64,000 nucleotides of DNA from positions 93,298 through 157,297 of the forward strand of contig NZ_JANUQM010000016.1 in assembly GCF_030386795.1 (NCBI RefSeq), given 5' to 3'. Origin of the DNA: Streptomyces sp. S.PNR 29 (GTDB taxonomy: Bacteria > Actinomycetota > Actinomycetes > Streptomycetales > Streptomycetaceae). Shown here one piece after another: positions 1-8,933 of the stretch; positions within the stretch are counted from its first letter, which is position 1, and every line of letters starts with the position of its first letter. The translations under genes were made by a program, and so were the position numbers. The notes beneath the pieces are model-generated. The model made no database searches. It was given only the letters and a program-made list of their open reading frames with translations, and was not told the origin of the DNA.

Positions 1-934
1 CCAACCTCACCGCCACCAGATCCCGCACCACCCCCACCAGATCCCCACCCACCGACACCGGCCCCGCCACCACCTCACGCACAGGCTCGCCCCTGACGTC
101 GAGGGCCGCCGCGGCCCGGATCCTCTTCGCCACGAACCGGCCGACCTCGGCGACCTTCGCCCCGTCGGCGTCGTAGAACTCCACAGCCAGCCGGATGAGT
201 TCGTCGTCGCGATGTACCGACGCGGCCGGGACACGGACGAAGCAGCGGGTGCCGAGCGGGGCCGCCGCCCGGAACGACTCGAACACGAGCGGCAGGTACA
301 GTCCCGCACCGTCGTTCCCCGCGTGCAGCATGCTGAGGGCCACACCCCCGCCGAGCAGCCCTGCCTCGAACAGTGCGGGGTGGAAGAGGAAGCCGTCGGC
401 GCTGTTCTGGTACTCCGGGGCCAGTTCCAGTTCGGCGACCCAGTCCTCGGGCCGGTGGTGCACCTTGCCCTCGATCTTCATCATCCCGGAGTGCACCAGG
501 TCGTACTGCCTGCACCAGGTGTAGATGTCGGTGAGCGGTGTGACCTGATGCGCCCCGGTGAGCGGCAGCGCCAGTCTCTCCCCGAAGGCGGAGGGCTCGC
601 GCCGCCTTGCCCGCACCACGGCGTGCACGACGTCGTCGCCGTCGTTCGCCCGTCGGCTCCGCACCTCGATCCGCCAGCCCCCCGTTGCGGCGGGACGGCC
701 CTCCACCGTGGTCAGCACCCGCTCGCCCGGGTTCGCGACGAGCGGCGCCAGAATGGCGATGTCGCGCAGTTCCACATCCCGCAACGCGTGACCGTGCCGC
801 GCGAGAACCTGCAACACCAGATCGACATATCCAACGCCGGGCAGCAGGCTGCGCCCATAAACGACGTGTCCGGCCAGCAATGGGTTGTCGGCGGTAACGG
901 TGAAGGTCTCGGTGAACGTGCGCGATTCGGTCAT
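1..934 (-). CDS. Polyketide synthase-type dehydratase protein (5' part; runs off left edge)
   Basis: The reading frame starts at ATG 934 and stays open to base 1, so only the first ~311 residues are present. The N-terminus is a double-hotdog dehydratase domain: HVVYGRSLLP at residues 23-32 fits the HxxxGxxxxP dehydratase motif with catalytic His23, and HPALFEAGLLG around residues 185-195 aligns with the HPALLDA motif of the second half-domain, where the usual catalytic Asp is Glu190. Near residue 300 the sequence begins to look like a carrier-protein helix (VVRDLVAVRL), so a DH-ACP order is possible. In polyketide or polyunsaturated lipid synthases such domains dehydrate beta-hydroxyacyl-carrier intermediates. 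Starting directly with a DH domain suggests a split or iterative enzyme. The rest of the protein and its cluster lie outside the window. Confidence 0.75.
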   Translation of the reverse strand, partial: MTESRTFTETFTVTADNPLLAGHVVYGRSLLPGVGYVDLVLQVLARHGHALRDVELRDIAILAPLVANPGERVLTTVEGRPAATGGWRIEVRSRRANDGDDVVHAVVRARRREPSAFGERLALPLTGAHQVTPLTDIYTWCRQYDLVHSGMMKIEGKVHHRPEDWVAELELAPEYQNSADGFLFHPALFEAGLLGGGVALSMLHAGNDGAGLYLPLVFESFRAAAPLGTRCFVRVPAASVHRDDELIRLAVEFYDADGAKVAEVGRFVAKRIRAAAALDVRGEPVREVVAGPVSVGGDLVGVVRDLVAVRL

Positions 935-1764
935 CGATATCCATTCCAGAAGATCGTCAAACCGGCTGGGGCGCCTGATTGCAGGAGCGGTCGGAGAAAG
1001 GCCCGGAGCGCATGGAAAAGACTCCGGTATCCCCATGCCGATTTTCGCTGCGGGCCAAGACGGTCGACGAATTCATCAGCCCAGCCCAAAGAGCGCCAAC
1101 ACCGTTGGCTCGGCACTGCCGAAGAAAAACCGCACCTGGGCAACACGGCCCAGATCCGTACACGGAAGACATGCCGAAGAGGCCGCTTTCCGGAATGTCC
1201 AGAAGCGACTCGGCTAAGTCCCGCAGAACTTCATCCTGACTCCCCCGTAAACTCGGCCGACATGGATGCCGGCTGACTCAACCCCGTAGCACTGGTCTTG
1301 TCGATGGGAGCCCCACGGCCACATCGCCCTGACGTCCAGTTTCCTGGAGCTTATCAGGACCCCGCCCCTCCAGATCAAGACCCAATTTCGATCGGCGGGT
1401 CCCGCACGCGCGGCATCGACGGTGCCAGGTCCGGTGTACAGCCGTGGAAGTCCGCCGACCGGCTCACCACCCGGTTCGCGCCGACTTCCCGGGTACGCCC
1501 TTCAACCTTTGCCGATCCAACCCGGAATTCAACATTCCGGAAATCCCCCGTGCTTGCGGTCGCCGCTTGGAATTCCGCCTACTGGTCCGTCGAGGGCCCG
1601 TGCGGTCGCGGAACCACGAGGGCTTCGCCGCGTCGGGAATCGTGGAGCCCCTGGTGCACACCCTCGACCCGGCGCAAGGCTCGGGCTGTGGGCCACGGGA
1701 CGCGCCGAACCGCCCGGGCGCCCTCGGCCGGCCGCGTGGTGCCGGCACGCGACACCCAGGGCAC
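935..1764. other. Gene-poor stretch upstream of the dehydratase gene
   Basis: No reading frame here has convincing codon bias or recognisable protein sequence. Parts are less GC-rich than the surroundings, especially about 940-1260, which would suit a promoter region for the leftward dehydratase gene, but I cannot place a clear promoter or operator. Confidence 0.5.
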
Positions 1765-1801
1765 AGGAGAGGCCCGGCCACCCGTCCGGCGGGCCTCTCC
1801 T
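1765..1801 (-). terminator. Hairpin terminator after the FG-GAP genes
   Basis: A perfect 12-bp inverted repeat (AGGAGAGGCCCG / CGGGCCTCTCCT) with a 13-base loop sits 12 bases beyond the stop codon of the leftward FG-GAP gene. There is no U tract, as is common for actinobacterial terminators. Confidence 0.8.
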
Positions 1802-1813
1802 GACGGGCCGTCA

Positions 1814-3316
1814 TCAGACCGTGGAGTGGGCCCCGGGCAGCGCTTCGCCGAAGTCGATGTCCGAGTACCGGCGCTTGAGACCGGCGCCGGTTCCGCTGAT
1901 CGTCGTCGATCCGCTGGTCACCGGTCCGGTCGCGGCCCCCCGGGCCGTCCACAGCAGGCCGTCGGAGTTCTCGCCGGGGACGCCGACCGCGACCTCCGCC
2001 CTGCCGTCCTTCGTGAGGTCGACCAGATGCGTGGCCGTGGCGAACAGGTCCCCGGCCTCGGCGGTTCCGGGCACGCCGCTGGTGTTCTGCGAGTAGGTGA
2101 GCGAGCCGGTCGTGGTGAGACCGGCGGCCGAACCGCGCAGCAGCGTCGCCTGCCCCGCGGCCCTGGCGGACCCCAGGGCCTCCCCGGGAGCACCGACCAG
2201 GACGTCGGCGTACTTGTCACCGTTGGTGTCCCCGACGCTGAGCGACGCCCCGAACTGGTCGCCGTCCTCACCGGTGCCGGGTACTCCGGCGGTGTCCTGG
2301 TGGATGACCTGCGGCTTCTGGTCGGGGGTGATGCCCTGGGGTCCGCCGTAGAGGACCTGGATCTCGCCGCCGCGGTGGGCGGGGGTGGAGCCGGACGTCA
2401 GGGACGCGTCGTAGGGCACTCCGGTGACCAGGTCGCCGTAGCCGTCACCGTCGATGTCGCCGATCCGGCCGGACAGGCCGTCGGCGAGGGGCAGTTCGGT
2501 GTAGGTGCCGTCGTGTCCCTCGGCGTAGACGGGGCCGCTGACGTCTCCGTCGGTGGGGCCGGGCAGCCAGAAGCGCTCGGCCCGTCCGTCGCCGTCGACA
2601 TCTCCCATGACGACGCCGCGGTTGGTGCCCAGCTCGTTGACGAAGGTCCGCTTCGCCGGAGCGCCGGTGCGGGTGAACGGCCCGGTGTAGGAGGTGGCGC
2701 CGCAGTCGCCGGTGACTCCGACATCGGGGGCTCCGTCGCCGGTGACGTCCCCCACCGCGATGCCGGCGGCGAAGCCGCAGCCCTCGTCCAGTCCGGTGGG
2801 CGGTGGGACGGCCGCTCCGCCCTGGAGGCCGGAGGAGCTTCCCCACACCACGGTGAGCGAGCCGACGCCTCCCATGGTGCCCGCGGACTCGTCCGGGGTG
2901 CCGATCAGCAGGTCGGCGTAGCCGTCGCGGTCCAGGTCGGCGGAGGCGACCGCCGTGCCGAACCGGTCCCATTCCTCCGGGGCGCCGGGAATGCCGGAGG
3001 TGGCCTGGGTGATGACCGTGCGGCGGGAGGCCGAAACCCCGCTCGCCGAGCCGTACAGCACGACGACCGCACCGGCCGCGTCGACGGTGCCGTTGGCGGC
3101 GCCGGGCGCGCCGACGGCCAGGTCGCGGTAGCCGTCACCGTTGAAGTCGTCCTGTACGGCCGCCGTGTTGGCGCCCTTGTACGGCGCGTCGGCCGCTGCG
3201 GTACCGGCCGGCAGCGTGACGGCGGTGAGCGTGGCGGCCGCGCTGACGGCGATGGCGGAGGCGAGGAGTCGCGAGGTGGAGGTGCCCGGGGTGCGGACGG
3301 AGGGGCGGAACGGCAT
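1814..3316 (-). CDS. Secreted FG-GAP repeat (integrin alpha N-terminal-like) protein
   Basis: A 500-residue protein with an N-terminal Sec signal (basic start, hydrophobic run, then an AAADA-type cleavage region near residue 40) followed by FG-GAP repeats. The repeats carry Ca-binding loops such as DFNGDGYRD, DLDRDGYAD, DVDGDGRAE and DTNGDKYAD alternating with LAVGAPGA- and LLIGTPDE-like strands, which predicts a seven-bladed beta-propeller outside the cell. I chose ATG 3316 because GGAG lies about 9 bases upstream. ATG 3364 would overlap the stop of the preceding paralogue as ATGA but has no good ribosome site. It is the second gene of a tandem paralogue pair. The ligand or enzymatic role cannot be deduced from sequence. 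Confidence 0.85.
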   Translation of the reverse strand: MPFRPSVRTPGTSTSRLLASAIAVSAAATLTAVTLPAGTAAADAPYKGANTAAVQDDFNGDGYRDLAVGAPGAANGTVDAAGAVVVLYGSASGVSASRRTVITQATSGIPGAPEEWDRFGTAVASADLDRDGYADLLIGTPDESAGTMGGVGSLTVVWGSSSGLQGGAAVPPPTGLDEGCGFAAGIAVGDVTGDGAPDVGVTGDCGATSYTGPFTRTGAPAKRTFVNELGTNRGVVMGDVDGDGRAERFWLPGPTDGDVSGPVYAEGHDGTYTELPLADGLSGRIGDIDGDGYGDLVTGVPYDASLTSGSTPAHRGGEIQVLYGGPQGITPDQKPQVIHQDTAGVPGTGEDGDQFGASLSVGDTNGDKYADVLVGAPGEALGSARAAGQATLLRGSAAGLTTTGSLTYSQNTSGVPGTAEAGDLFATATHLVDLTKDGRAEVAVGVPGENSDGLLWTARGAATGPVTSGSTTISGTGAGLKRRYSDIDFGEALPGAHSTV

Positions 3317-3360
3317 GACGGCTCCGGGTCGGGGGAGGGACAGGGCGGGGCGGGGGCGCG

Positions 3361-4797
3361 TCATGGGCCGGTCACCACGCTTCCGAATCGGGCGGCACCG
3401 GCCGAGCCGAGGCCCGCGCCGCCGGTGCTGACGCTGGTCGAGCCGGTCGCGGTGACGGACGTCGCCGAGCCACGCAGCGACCACAGGGCGCCCGCGCCGC
3501 CGTTCTCGCCGGGGGCGCCGACGACGAGATCCGCGTAGCCGTCCTTGTTGGTGTCGACGACACGCACGGCCGTCCCGAACGCGTCGCCCGCCTCCGAGGC
3601 GCCCGGAACACCGGGGCTGTTCTGCGTCCAGGTGCGGGCGTGGGCGGCGTCCAGTTCGCCCGTGGTTCCGCGTACGACGGTGACGGCTCCGCTGCCGCCG
3701 TTCTCGCCCGGGGCACCGATCACGAGGTCGGCCCGGCCGTCCTTGTCGGTGTCACCGATCGCGACCGAGGCGCCGAAACGGTCCTTCGCCTCGCCGGCAC
3801 CGGCCACGCCCGGGGTGTCCTGGGTGATGGTCTGGACCCGGCTCGGCGAACCCCCGTACCCGGCGTCGTAGTAGATGGTGACCTGGCCGCCGAGTGAGGT
3901 GCCGGGGCTCTGCGAGGGGTCCTCGGGGTTGCCGATGACGAGGTCCAAAGAGCCGTTGCCGTTCAGGTCGCCGACCGCGGACGCGGTGCCCGCGGGCAGG
4001 CTGGTGCCCTCGAAGCCGGCCGGGTCGGCGAAGTACGTGCTGGGGTCGTCGCCGGTCCCGTCGTAGCCCCAGCCGCCGTCCGAGACACCCCGGCCGTGCA
4101 CGATCAGGCGGTCGTCGTCGGTGTTGGGCAGGTCGATCGGGGTCATGGCCACGATGCCGTGAGCCGGGTTGAACGCGTAGCCGTTGCCGGAGGTGCCGGA
4201 CTGCGCGGACAGGTCGGCCGGCATGAAGGTCACCTCGGCGTCGTTGGCGCCGACGGCGATCGACAGCTTGCCGTCGTTGACGGGGTTCAGGCCGTTGTAG
4301 GTGCCCACGGCCAGCGTCCGGCCGTACGCGTCGTGCGAGGTCGGCCACGGGTCGTCGACCGTCTTCGCCTTCGTCGGGCCGGACGCGGTGCCGTAGACGA
4401 CCGTGACCGAGCCGCCGCCGTCGTCCCCGGCGACGTCCTCGCCGGGGGCGCCCACGACCAGGTCGCTGTACCCGTCGCGGTTCAGGTCGTACACGACGAC
4501 GGCCGCGCCGAAGCGGTCACCGGCTTCGGCGGCTCCCGGAACGCCGGTGGAGTTCTGTGTCAGCACGGTGCGTCTGGAGGGATCGATGCCGTGCGAGGTG
4601 CCGTACAGGACGACCACGGCACCGGCCTTGGCGTGACCCGCCACCGCGGCGTCGGGGGCGGAGACCACGACATCACGGTAGCCGTCCTTGTTCACGTCGC
4701 CCGGCGTGCCGGCGGCGGCCTCGGCACTCGACATGACCAGCGGGGTGAGCCCGGAGGCGAGCAGTGTTGCGGACATCAGCAGAGTGCGTTTACGCAC
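3361..4797 (-). CDS. Secreted FG-GAP repeat (integrin alpha N-terminal-like) protein, tandem paralogue
   Basis: A 478-residue secreted protein. GTG 4797 is preceded by GGAGGAG with five-base spacing and begins a clear Sec signal (VRKRTLL, hydrophobic run, SSAEAAAG), so longer upstream starts are rejected. Repeats with DVNKDGYRD, DLNRDGYSD, DLNGNGSLD, DTDKDGRAD and DTNKDGYAD calcium loops alternate with VVGAPGEN strands, the FG-GAP pattern. It resembles its downstream neighbour across the whole length, indicating tandem duplication, and its stop lies 44 bases before that gene's chosen start, so the two are probably co-transcribed and share the hairpin at 1765-1801. No catalytic domain is visible. 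Confidence 0.85.
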   Translation of the reverse strand: MRKRTLLMSATLLASGLTPLVMSSAEAAAGTPGDVNKDGYRDVVVSAPDAAVAGHAKAGAVVVLYGTSHGIDPSRRTVLTQNSTGVPGAAEAGDRFGAAVVVYDLNRDGYSDLVVGAPGEDVAGDDGGGSVTVVYGTASGPTKAKTVDDPWPTSHDAYGRTLAVGTYNGLNPVNDGKLSIAVGANDAEVTFMPADLSAQSGTSGNGYAFNPAHGIVAMTPIDLPNTDDDRLIVHGRGVSDGGWGYDGTGDDPSTYFADPAGFEGTSLPAGTASAVGDLNGNGSLDLVIGNPEDPSQSPGTSLGGQVTIYYDAGYGGSPSRVQTITQDTPGVAGAGEAKDRFGASVAIGDTDKDGRADLVIGAPGENGGSGAVTVVRGTTGELDAAHARTWTQNSPGVPGASEAGDAFGTAVRVVDTNKDGYADLVVGAPGENGGAGALWSLRGSATSVTATGSTSVSTGGAGLGSAGAARFGSVVTGP

Positions 4798-5171
4798 GGG
4801 GCTCCTCCAGAAAAGGTGCATCCGGAATAAAAGGGCGACGCACCGACCCACTTCAGGAGCCCTGCCCGGCACGGCATCGGCGGGATCGGCGCACACAAGA
4901 CTTCTGGAGGGACGGGAGGGTTGTACGGGGACGGGGAGCTGCCAGGAATCAAGGACGGACAGCACGGAGACATCCCCGTGATCTCCGCCACTCCCCCCGG
5001 GCATCGACCGCCGTAGTCAGGCGACTCCGCTCGCGCATCGACGCGATGATGTGACCATCGCTATGCCAAACCTTCACCCGTCGAACACATTTCGGCTAGG
5101 TTGACGCACACCTGCTTGATCGCCGTCGCGACGGCACGGCGGGTAAAGCACGGAAGGAGAACGTCTTTTCT
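4798..5171. promoter_or_regulatory. Divergent intergenic region between FG-GAP and NlpC/P60 genes
   Basis: No gene is supported here. The rightward leader of the NlpC/P60 gene contains a perfect inverted repeat GCCGTC-GC-GACGGC (5122-5135) and the ribosome site AAGGAGA (5154-5160). TAGGTT at 5097-5102 is a possible -10 box, weakly supported. I looked for the cyclic-di-AMP (ydaO) riboswitch that precedes many actinobacterial wall hydrolases and did not find its conserved blocks. Confidence 0.4.
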
Positions 5172-6461
5172 ATGGCGCCGGAGCAGAACCTGGGGCTGGC
5201 GGGCAGCGAGCCGAGCCGTGACGAGGTCAGGCGACACATCAACAGCCTCTACGACCGGGCCGAGTCCGACACCGGGAACTTCAACGCGACCCGCGCCTGG
5301 GCGGCGGGAGCGAGCACCCGTGTCGACCCGGCCGGCGGCCGGGCACGCGGGGGTTCCGGCTCCGGCCTCGACTCCATCAAACAGCGGTGGTTCAACGTCG
5401 CTCGCGCCTCACTGGGCCCGACCGTCCCGGCCGTCCTGCCGGCCGACCGGCTGAGACCGCAGGCGGCCAAGAGCGCCTCCGCGGGGCCGGCGGTGCGCGC
5501 GACCGAATCCGCCGCCCCTGCCAGGGAGTTGGCACCCGGTCGTCCCGCGCCGGAGTTGCCGGCCGCCCCCGCAGGGCGGCCGGCCATCGGCCCGGCAGAG
5601 ACCGCCGCCGTCCCGGCACTCGCCCTTGAGGCGGCACCGACCGCCGTGGCGCCGTCGGCGCCCGCGGTCGTGGCAGCGCCGGCCGAGACCGCGCAGGCCC
5701 TTCCTGCCGCGCCGACGACTCCGTGGCCGTCCCCGGAGGAAACGGTGTCGTGGCTGTCGACTCCCACGCCGGCTCCGGCACTGCCGTCCCCGACGGAAAC
5801 GGTGTCGTGGACGTCGGCTCCCACGCCGCCGTCCCCGGAAGAAACGACGCCGTGGCTGTCGACTCCCACGCCGGCTCCCACACTGCCGACCCCAGAAGAA
5901 ACCACATCGTGGACGTCGGCTCCCACGTCGGCTCCCACCGTGCCGTCCCCCGCGGAGCCCGCGGTCGGGTACGAGTCGCTGCCCTGGCAGGCGGCACCTG
6001 TTGCAGACCCACCGACCGCACCGACGACCGCCGACTTCGCGGCAGCCGACGGCGCCTGGGCCATGGGCCAGGGCGGGGGGACATACGCCCAGGGCGCGGG
6101 CGGCAGGGGTCCGACGGCGGTCGCCTTCGCCCGCGCGCAGACCGGCAAGCCGTGCCTCTGGGGTGCGACCGGGCCCGACTCCTACGACTGCGCCAGCCTC
6201 ACCCAGGCGGCGTGGAGAGCCGCCGGGGTCGACCTCCCGCGCACCGCACAGGACCAGGCGCGTGCCGGGACGCCGGTCTCGCTCACCGACCTCCAGCCTG
6301 GCGACCTCGTCTTCTTCCATGCCGATGCCCGTCACGTCGGTCTGTGCACCGGTGACGGGATGATGGTCCACGCGCCCGCCCCGGGAGCCGTCATCCGCGA
6401 GGAACCGGTCCTCGCCGCCGTGGAGGCAGCCCCCGTCCACAGCGCCGTGCGCCCCGCCTAG
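5172..6461 (+). CDS. NlpC/P60-family cell-wall peptidase with proline-rich linker
   Basis: A 429-residue protein. The C-terminal ~120 residues form an NlpC/P60 (C40) cysteine peptidase domain: YDCASLTQAAW with catalytic Cys340, RHVGLCTGDG with His388, and MMVHAP with His400. These enzymes usually cleave gamma-D-Glu-diamino acid bonds in peptidoglycan stem peptides. Residues 1-180 are Ala/Pro-rich and carry a short helical N-terminus (EVRRHINSLYDRAE) like that of other actinobacterial NlpC proteins, and residues ~184-260 are a tandem repeat linker. No clear signal peptide is visible, so export may be non-classical or the true start may differ. ATG 5172 follows AAGGAGA. A terminator at 6478-6503 closes the transcript. 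Confidence 0.85.
   Translation: MAPEQNLGLAGSEPSRDEVRRHINSLYDRAESDTGNFNATRAWAAGASTRVDPAGGRARGGSGSGLDSIKQRWFNVARASLGPTVPAVLPADRLRPQAAKSASAGPAVRATESAAPARELAPGRPAPELPAAPAGRPAIGPAETAAVPALALEAAPTAVAPSAPAVVAAPAETAQALPAAPTTPWPSPEETVSWLSTPTPAPALPSPTETVSWTSAPTPPSPEETTPWLSTPTPAPTLPTPEETTSWTSAPTSAPTVPSPAEPAVGYESLPWQAAPVADPPTAPTTADFAAADGAWAMGQGGGTYAQGAGGRGPTAVAFARAQTGKPCLWGATGPDSYDCASLTQAAWRAAGVDLPRTAQDQARAGTPVSLTDLQPGDLVFFHADARHVGLCTGDGMMVHAPAPGAVIREEPVLAAVEAAPVHSAVRPA
5721..5950 (+). repeat. In-frame tandem repeat encoding Pro/Thr/Ser linker
   Basis: Four imperfect in-frame units of roughly 50-70 bases encode variants of PSPEETVSWLSTPTPAPAL, alternating SWLSTPTP and SWTSAPTP. The repeat forms the linker before the NlpC/P60 domain; copy number would be expected to vary between strains. 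Confidence 0.75.
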
Positions 6462-6477
6462 GCCCCTGACACACGAG

Positions 6478-6503
6478 CGCCCCCGCCGGAAGACGGGGGC
6501 GTT
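6478..6503 (+). terminator. Terminator of the NlpC/P60 gene
   Basis: Perfect stem CGCCCCCG / CGGGGGCG with an 8-base loop, 16 bases after the stop codon and followed by TT. It may also serve the leftward GlsB-type gene, which ends at 6558. Confidence 0.8.
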
Positions 6504-6557
6504 CGCATACCTCACTTCATGTGGCTTCGTACCCGGCCACGCGGCTACCCGTGCCCG

Positions 6558-6854
6558 TTACGCATGGACGTGCCCACGCCGGTGTCCGCGCCCGTGCCCG
6601 CGACCGGTGAACAGCCGGTACAGCGCCAGGAGAATGACGGACCCGACGATGGCCGCGATCCAGGTGGACAGGTCGAAGAAGCCGTCGATCGAGTCGACTC
6701 CGAAGATCACCTTGCCCAGGAAGCCTCCCAGCAGCCCACCGGCGATACCGATGAGCATGGTGATGATGATTCCGCCCGGGTCCTTGCCCGGCATGATTGC
6801 CTTGGCAATCGCCCCGGCGAGCAGACCGATGACTATCCACGCGATGATGCCCAT
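6558..6854 (-). CDS. GlsB/YeaQ/YmgE-family stress-associated membrane protein
   Basis: A 98-residue small membrane protein of the transglycosylase-associated (GlsB/YeaQ/YmgE) family. It starts MGIIAWIVIGLLAGAIAK and shows three hydrophobic helices with the family's Gly-rich turns (PGKDPGGIIITMLIGIAG, GGFLGKVIFG), then a His/Gly/Arg-rich tail (GRGHGRGHRRGHVHA) that could bind metal or nucleic acid, which is speculative. ATG 6854 is preceded by AAGGAG at ten-base spacing. Family members are often induced by envelope or general stress; their biochemical role is unknown. Confidence 0.85.
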   Translation of the reverse strand: MGIIAWIVIGLLAGAIAKAIMPGKDPGGIIITMLIGIAGGLLGGFLGKVIFGVDSIDGFFDLSTWIAAIVGSVILLALYRLFTGRGHGRGHRRGHVHA

Positions 6855-6981
6855 GACAGAACAACTCCTTGCTGTCGGCTCGCCGAACGAGTGTCCAAGC
6901 CGCACGTCGCCAAACCGCCTGCCCTGCCGAAGCGCCGATGCCCTGCCCCGCAAGGGGTCTGACGTGCAGTGACCAGCCCCG

Positions 6982-8895
6982 CTACGCCACCGCCTCCTGC
7001 GCCGGCGCCGGCGCCGTCTCGGTCCACTCGCCCGACTGGCGTTCGAACTGCGTCCGGTACAGCTGCGCGTACCGGCCGCCCGCCGCGAGCAGTTCCTCGT
7101 GGGTGCCGCGCTCCACGATCCGGCCGGCCTCGACGACCAGGATCTGGTCCGCCGCGCGGACGGTGGAGAGGCGGTGGGCGATCACCAGGGCCGTCCTGCC
7201 CTCCAGAGCCTCCGTGAGCGCCTCCTGGACGGCGGCCTCGGAGGTGTTGTCCAGGTGGGCGGTGGCCTCGTCGAGGATGACGACGCGCTGGCGGGCGAGG
7301 AGCAGCCGGGCGATGGTCATCCGCTGGCGCTCGCCGCCGGACAGGCGGTAGCCGCGTTCGCCGACCACCGTGTCGAGGCCGTCGGGCAGGGACCGTACGA
7401 GGTCGTCGAGGCGGGCGCGGGACAGGGCGTCCCACAGCTCGGCGTCGGTGGCGGTCGGGCGGGCCAGGAGGAGGTTGGCGCGCACCGTGTCGTGGAAGAG
7501 GTGGCCGTCCTGGGTGACCATGCCGAGGGTTTCGCGCAGGGACTGGGCACTCAGGTCGCGGACGTCGACGCCCGCGATGCGTACGGCGCCCTCGTCGACG
7601 TCGTACAGGCGTGGCAGCAGCTGTGCGATGGTCGACTTGCCCGCCCCGGAGGAGCCGACCAGCGCGACCGTCTGGCCGGGTTCGGCCCGGAACGTCAGGC
7701 CGTGCAGCACCTCGGTGCCGCCGCGTGTGTCGAGGGACGCCACCTCCTCCAGAGAGGCGAGGGAGACCTTGTCGGCCGACGGGTAGGCGAAACGGACGTC
7801 CGTGAACTCCACCGACACCGGGCCGTCGGGGACCTGCCGCGCGTCCGGCTTCTCCTCGATGAGCGGCCGGAGGTCGAGCACCTCGAAGACCCGCTCGAAG
7901 CTGACGAGCGCGCTCATCACCTCCACGCGCGCCCCGGCGAGCGCCGTGAGCGGCGCGTACAGGCGGGTCAGAAGCAGCGCCAGGGACACGACCGCGCCCG
8001 GCTCCAGGGTGCCGCGCAGGGCGAACCAGCCGCCGAGGCCGTAGACCAGGGCCAGTGCCAGGGCGGAGACGAGGGTCAGCGCGGTGATGAACGCGGCCTG
8101 GGCCGTTGCCGTGCGGACGCCGATGTCCGCGACCCGGCGGGCGCGCACCGCGAACTCCTCCGACTCCTCCTCCGGTCGGCCGAAGAGCTTGACCAGTGTG
8201 GCGCCGGGTGCCGAGAAGCGCTCGGTCATCCGGGTGCCCATCGCCGCGTTCAGGGCGGCCGCCTCGCGCTGCATGCGGGCCATGCGGCTGCCCATGCGCC
8301 GGGCCGGGATCACGAACACCGGCAGCAGCGCCAGCGCGAGCAGGGTGATCTGCCAGGACAGGGTGAGCATGACGGCGAGGGTGAGCAGCAGCGTGACCAG
8401 GTTGCTGACCACTCCGGACAGGGTGTTGCTGAACGCGCGCTGGGCGCCGATGACATCGTTGTTGAGACGGGAGACGAGCGCCCCCGTACGAGTGCGTGTG
8501 AAGAACGCGACCGGCATGCGCTGCACATGATCGAACACAGCCGTGCGCAGATCGAGGATGAGTCCCTCCCCCAGCGTCGCCGACAGCCGTCTGCCGAGGA
8601 TGCCCAACGCCGCCTCCGCGAGGGCGATGAGGGCGATCAGCAGGGCCAGGCGTACGACCCTGCCCTCGTCGCCGCCCGTCACGATCGCGCCCACGACATG
8701 CCCGGCGAGGACGGGGGTGGCGACGGCGAGCAGCGCGGTCAGCACCCCAAGCACGACGAAAAGGGCGATACGGTGTCGGTGCGGGCGTGCGAAGGCGCCG
8801 ATGCGGCGCAGCGTCGCCCGCGCGAAGGGGCGGCGTTCCTCCTGGGCGTTCATCACGCTGTGCAGCTGTGTCCACGCTGTGGTCTCCATGCTCAT
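6982..8895 (-). CDS. ABC exporter, fused transmembrane and ATPase domains, SoxR-type promoter
   Basis: A 637-residue half-transporter: an N-terminal six-helix exporter domain (about residues 30-330), then an ATP-binding domain with Walker A GSSGAGKST, signature LSGGERQR and Walker B VVILDEATAHLD. Such proteins work as homodimers exporting drugs, lipids or redox-active metabolites. The start ATG 8895 has no ribosome site, but a MerR-type promoter ending at 8903 would place the transcript start almost on this codon, implying a leaderless message. In S. coelicolor the small SoxR regulon is known to include an ABC transporter gene, so I infer this is its counterpart and that it expels redox-cycling antibiotics. 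The substrate is not visible in sequence. Confidence 0.9.
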   Translation of the reverse strand: MSMETTAWTQLHSVMNAQEERRPFARATLRRIGAFARPHRHRIALFVVLGVLTALLAVATPVLAGHVVGAIVTGGDEGRVVRLALLIALIALAEAALGILGRRLSATLGEGLILDLRTAVFDHVQRMPVAFFTRTRTGALVSRLNNDVIGAQRAFSNTLSGVVSNLVTLLLTLAVMLTLSWQITLLALALLPVFVIPARRMGSRMARMQREAAALNAAMGTRMTERFSAPGATLVKLFGRPEEESEEFAVRARRVADIGVRTATAQAAFITALTLVSALALALVYGLGGWFALRGTLEPGAVVSLALLLTRLYAPLTALAGARVEVMSALVSFERVFEVLDLRPLIEEKPDARQVPDGPVSVEFTDVRFAYPSADKVSLASLEEVASLDTRGGTEVLHGLTFRAEPGQTVALVGSSGAGKSTIAQLLPRLYDVDEGAVRIAGVDVRDLSAQSLRETLGMVTQDGHLFHDTVRANLLLARPTATDAELWDALSRARLDDLVRSLPDGLDTVVGERGYRLSGGERQRMTIARLLLARQRVVILDEATAHLDNTSEAAVQEALTEALEGRTALVIAHRLSTVRAADQILVVEAGRIVERGTHEELLAAGGRYAQLYRTQFERQSGEWTETAPAPAQEAVA

Positions 8896-8902
8896 GGGAG
8901 AG

Positions 8903-8933
8903 AACGTAGAACCTCAAGCATCATTGAGGTCAA
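8903..8933 (-). promoter_or_regulatory. SoxR box in a 19-bp-spacer promoter
   Basis: On the minus strand TTGACC (8933-8928) and TACGTT (8908-8903) are separated by 19 bp, the over-long spacer of MerR/SoxR promoters. Within it, 8912-8929 read CCTCAA-GCATCA-TTGAGG, a perfect hyphenated dyad with the same arms and 18-bp length as the SoxR box. It lies 16 bp upstream of the ABC exporter start. Confidence 0.8.

Noticed and set aside
1298..1813. Plus-strand open frame running from 1298 through the FG-GAP region
   Set aside because: Downstream part is the antisense of a clear FG-GAP gene, and the first 500 bases lack coding character.
4985..5171. Possible cyclic-di-AMP (ydaO) riboswitch before the NlpC/P60 gene
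   Set aside because: Such riboswitches are common before wall hydrolases, but the conserved blocks are absent; only a simple 14-bp palindrome is present.
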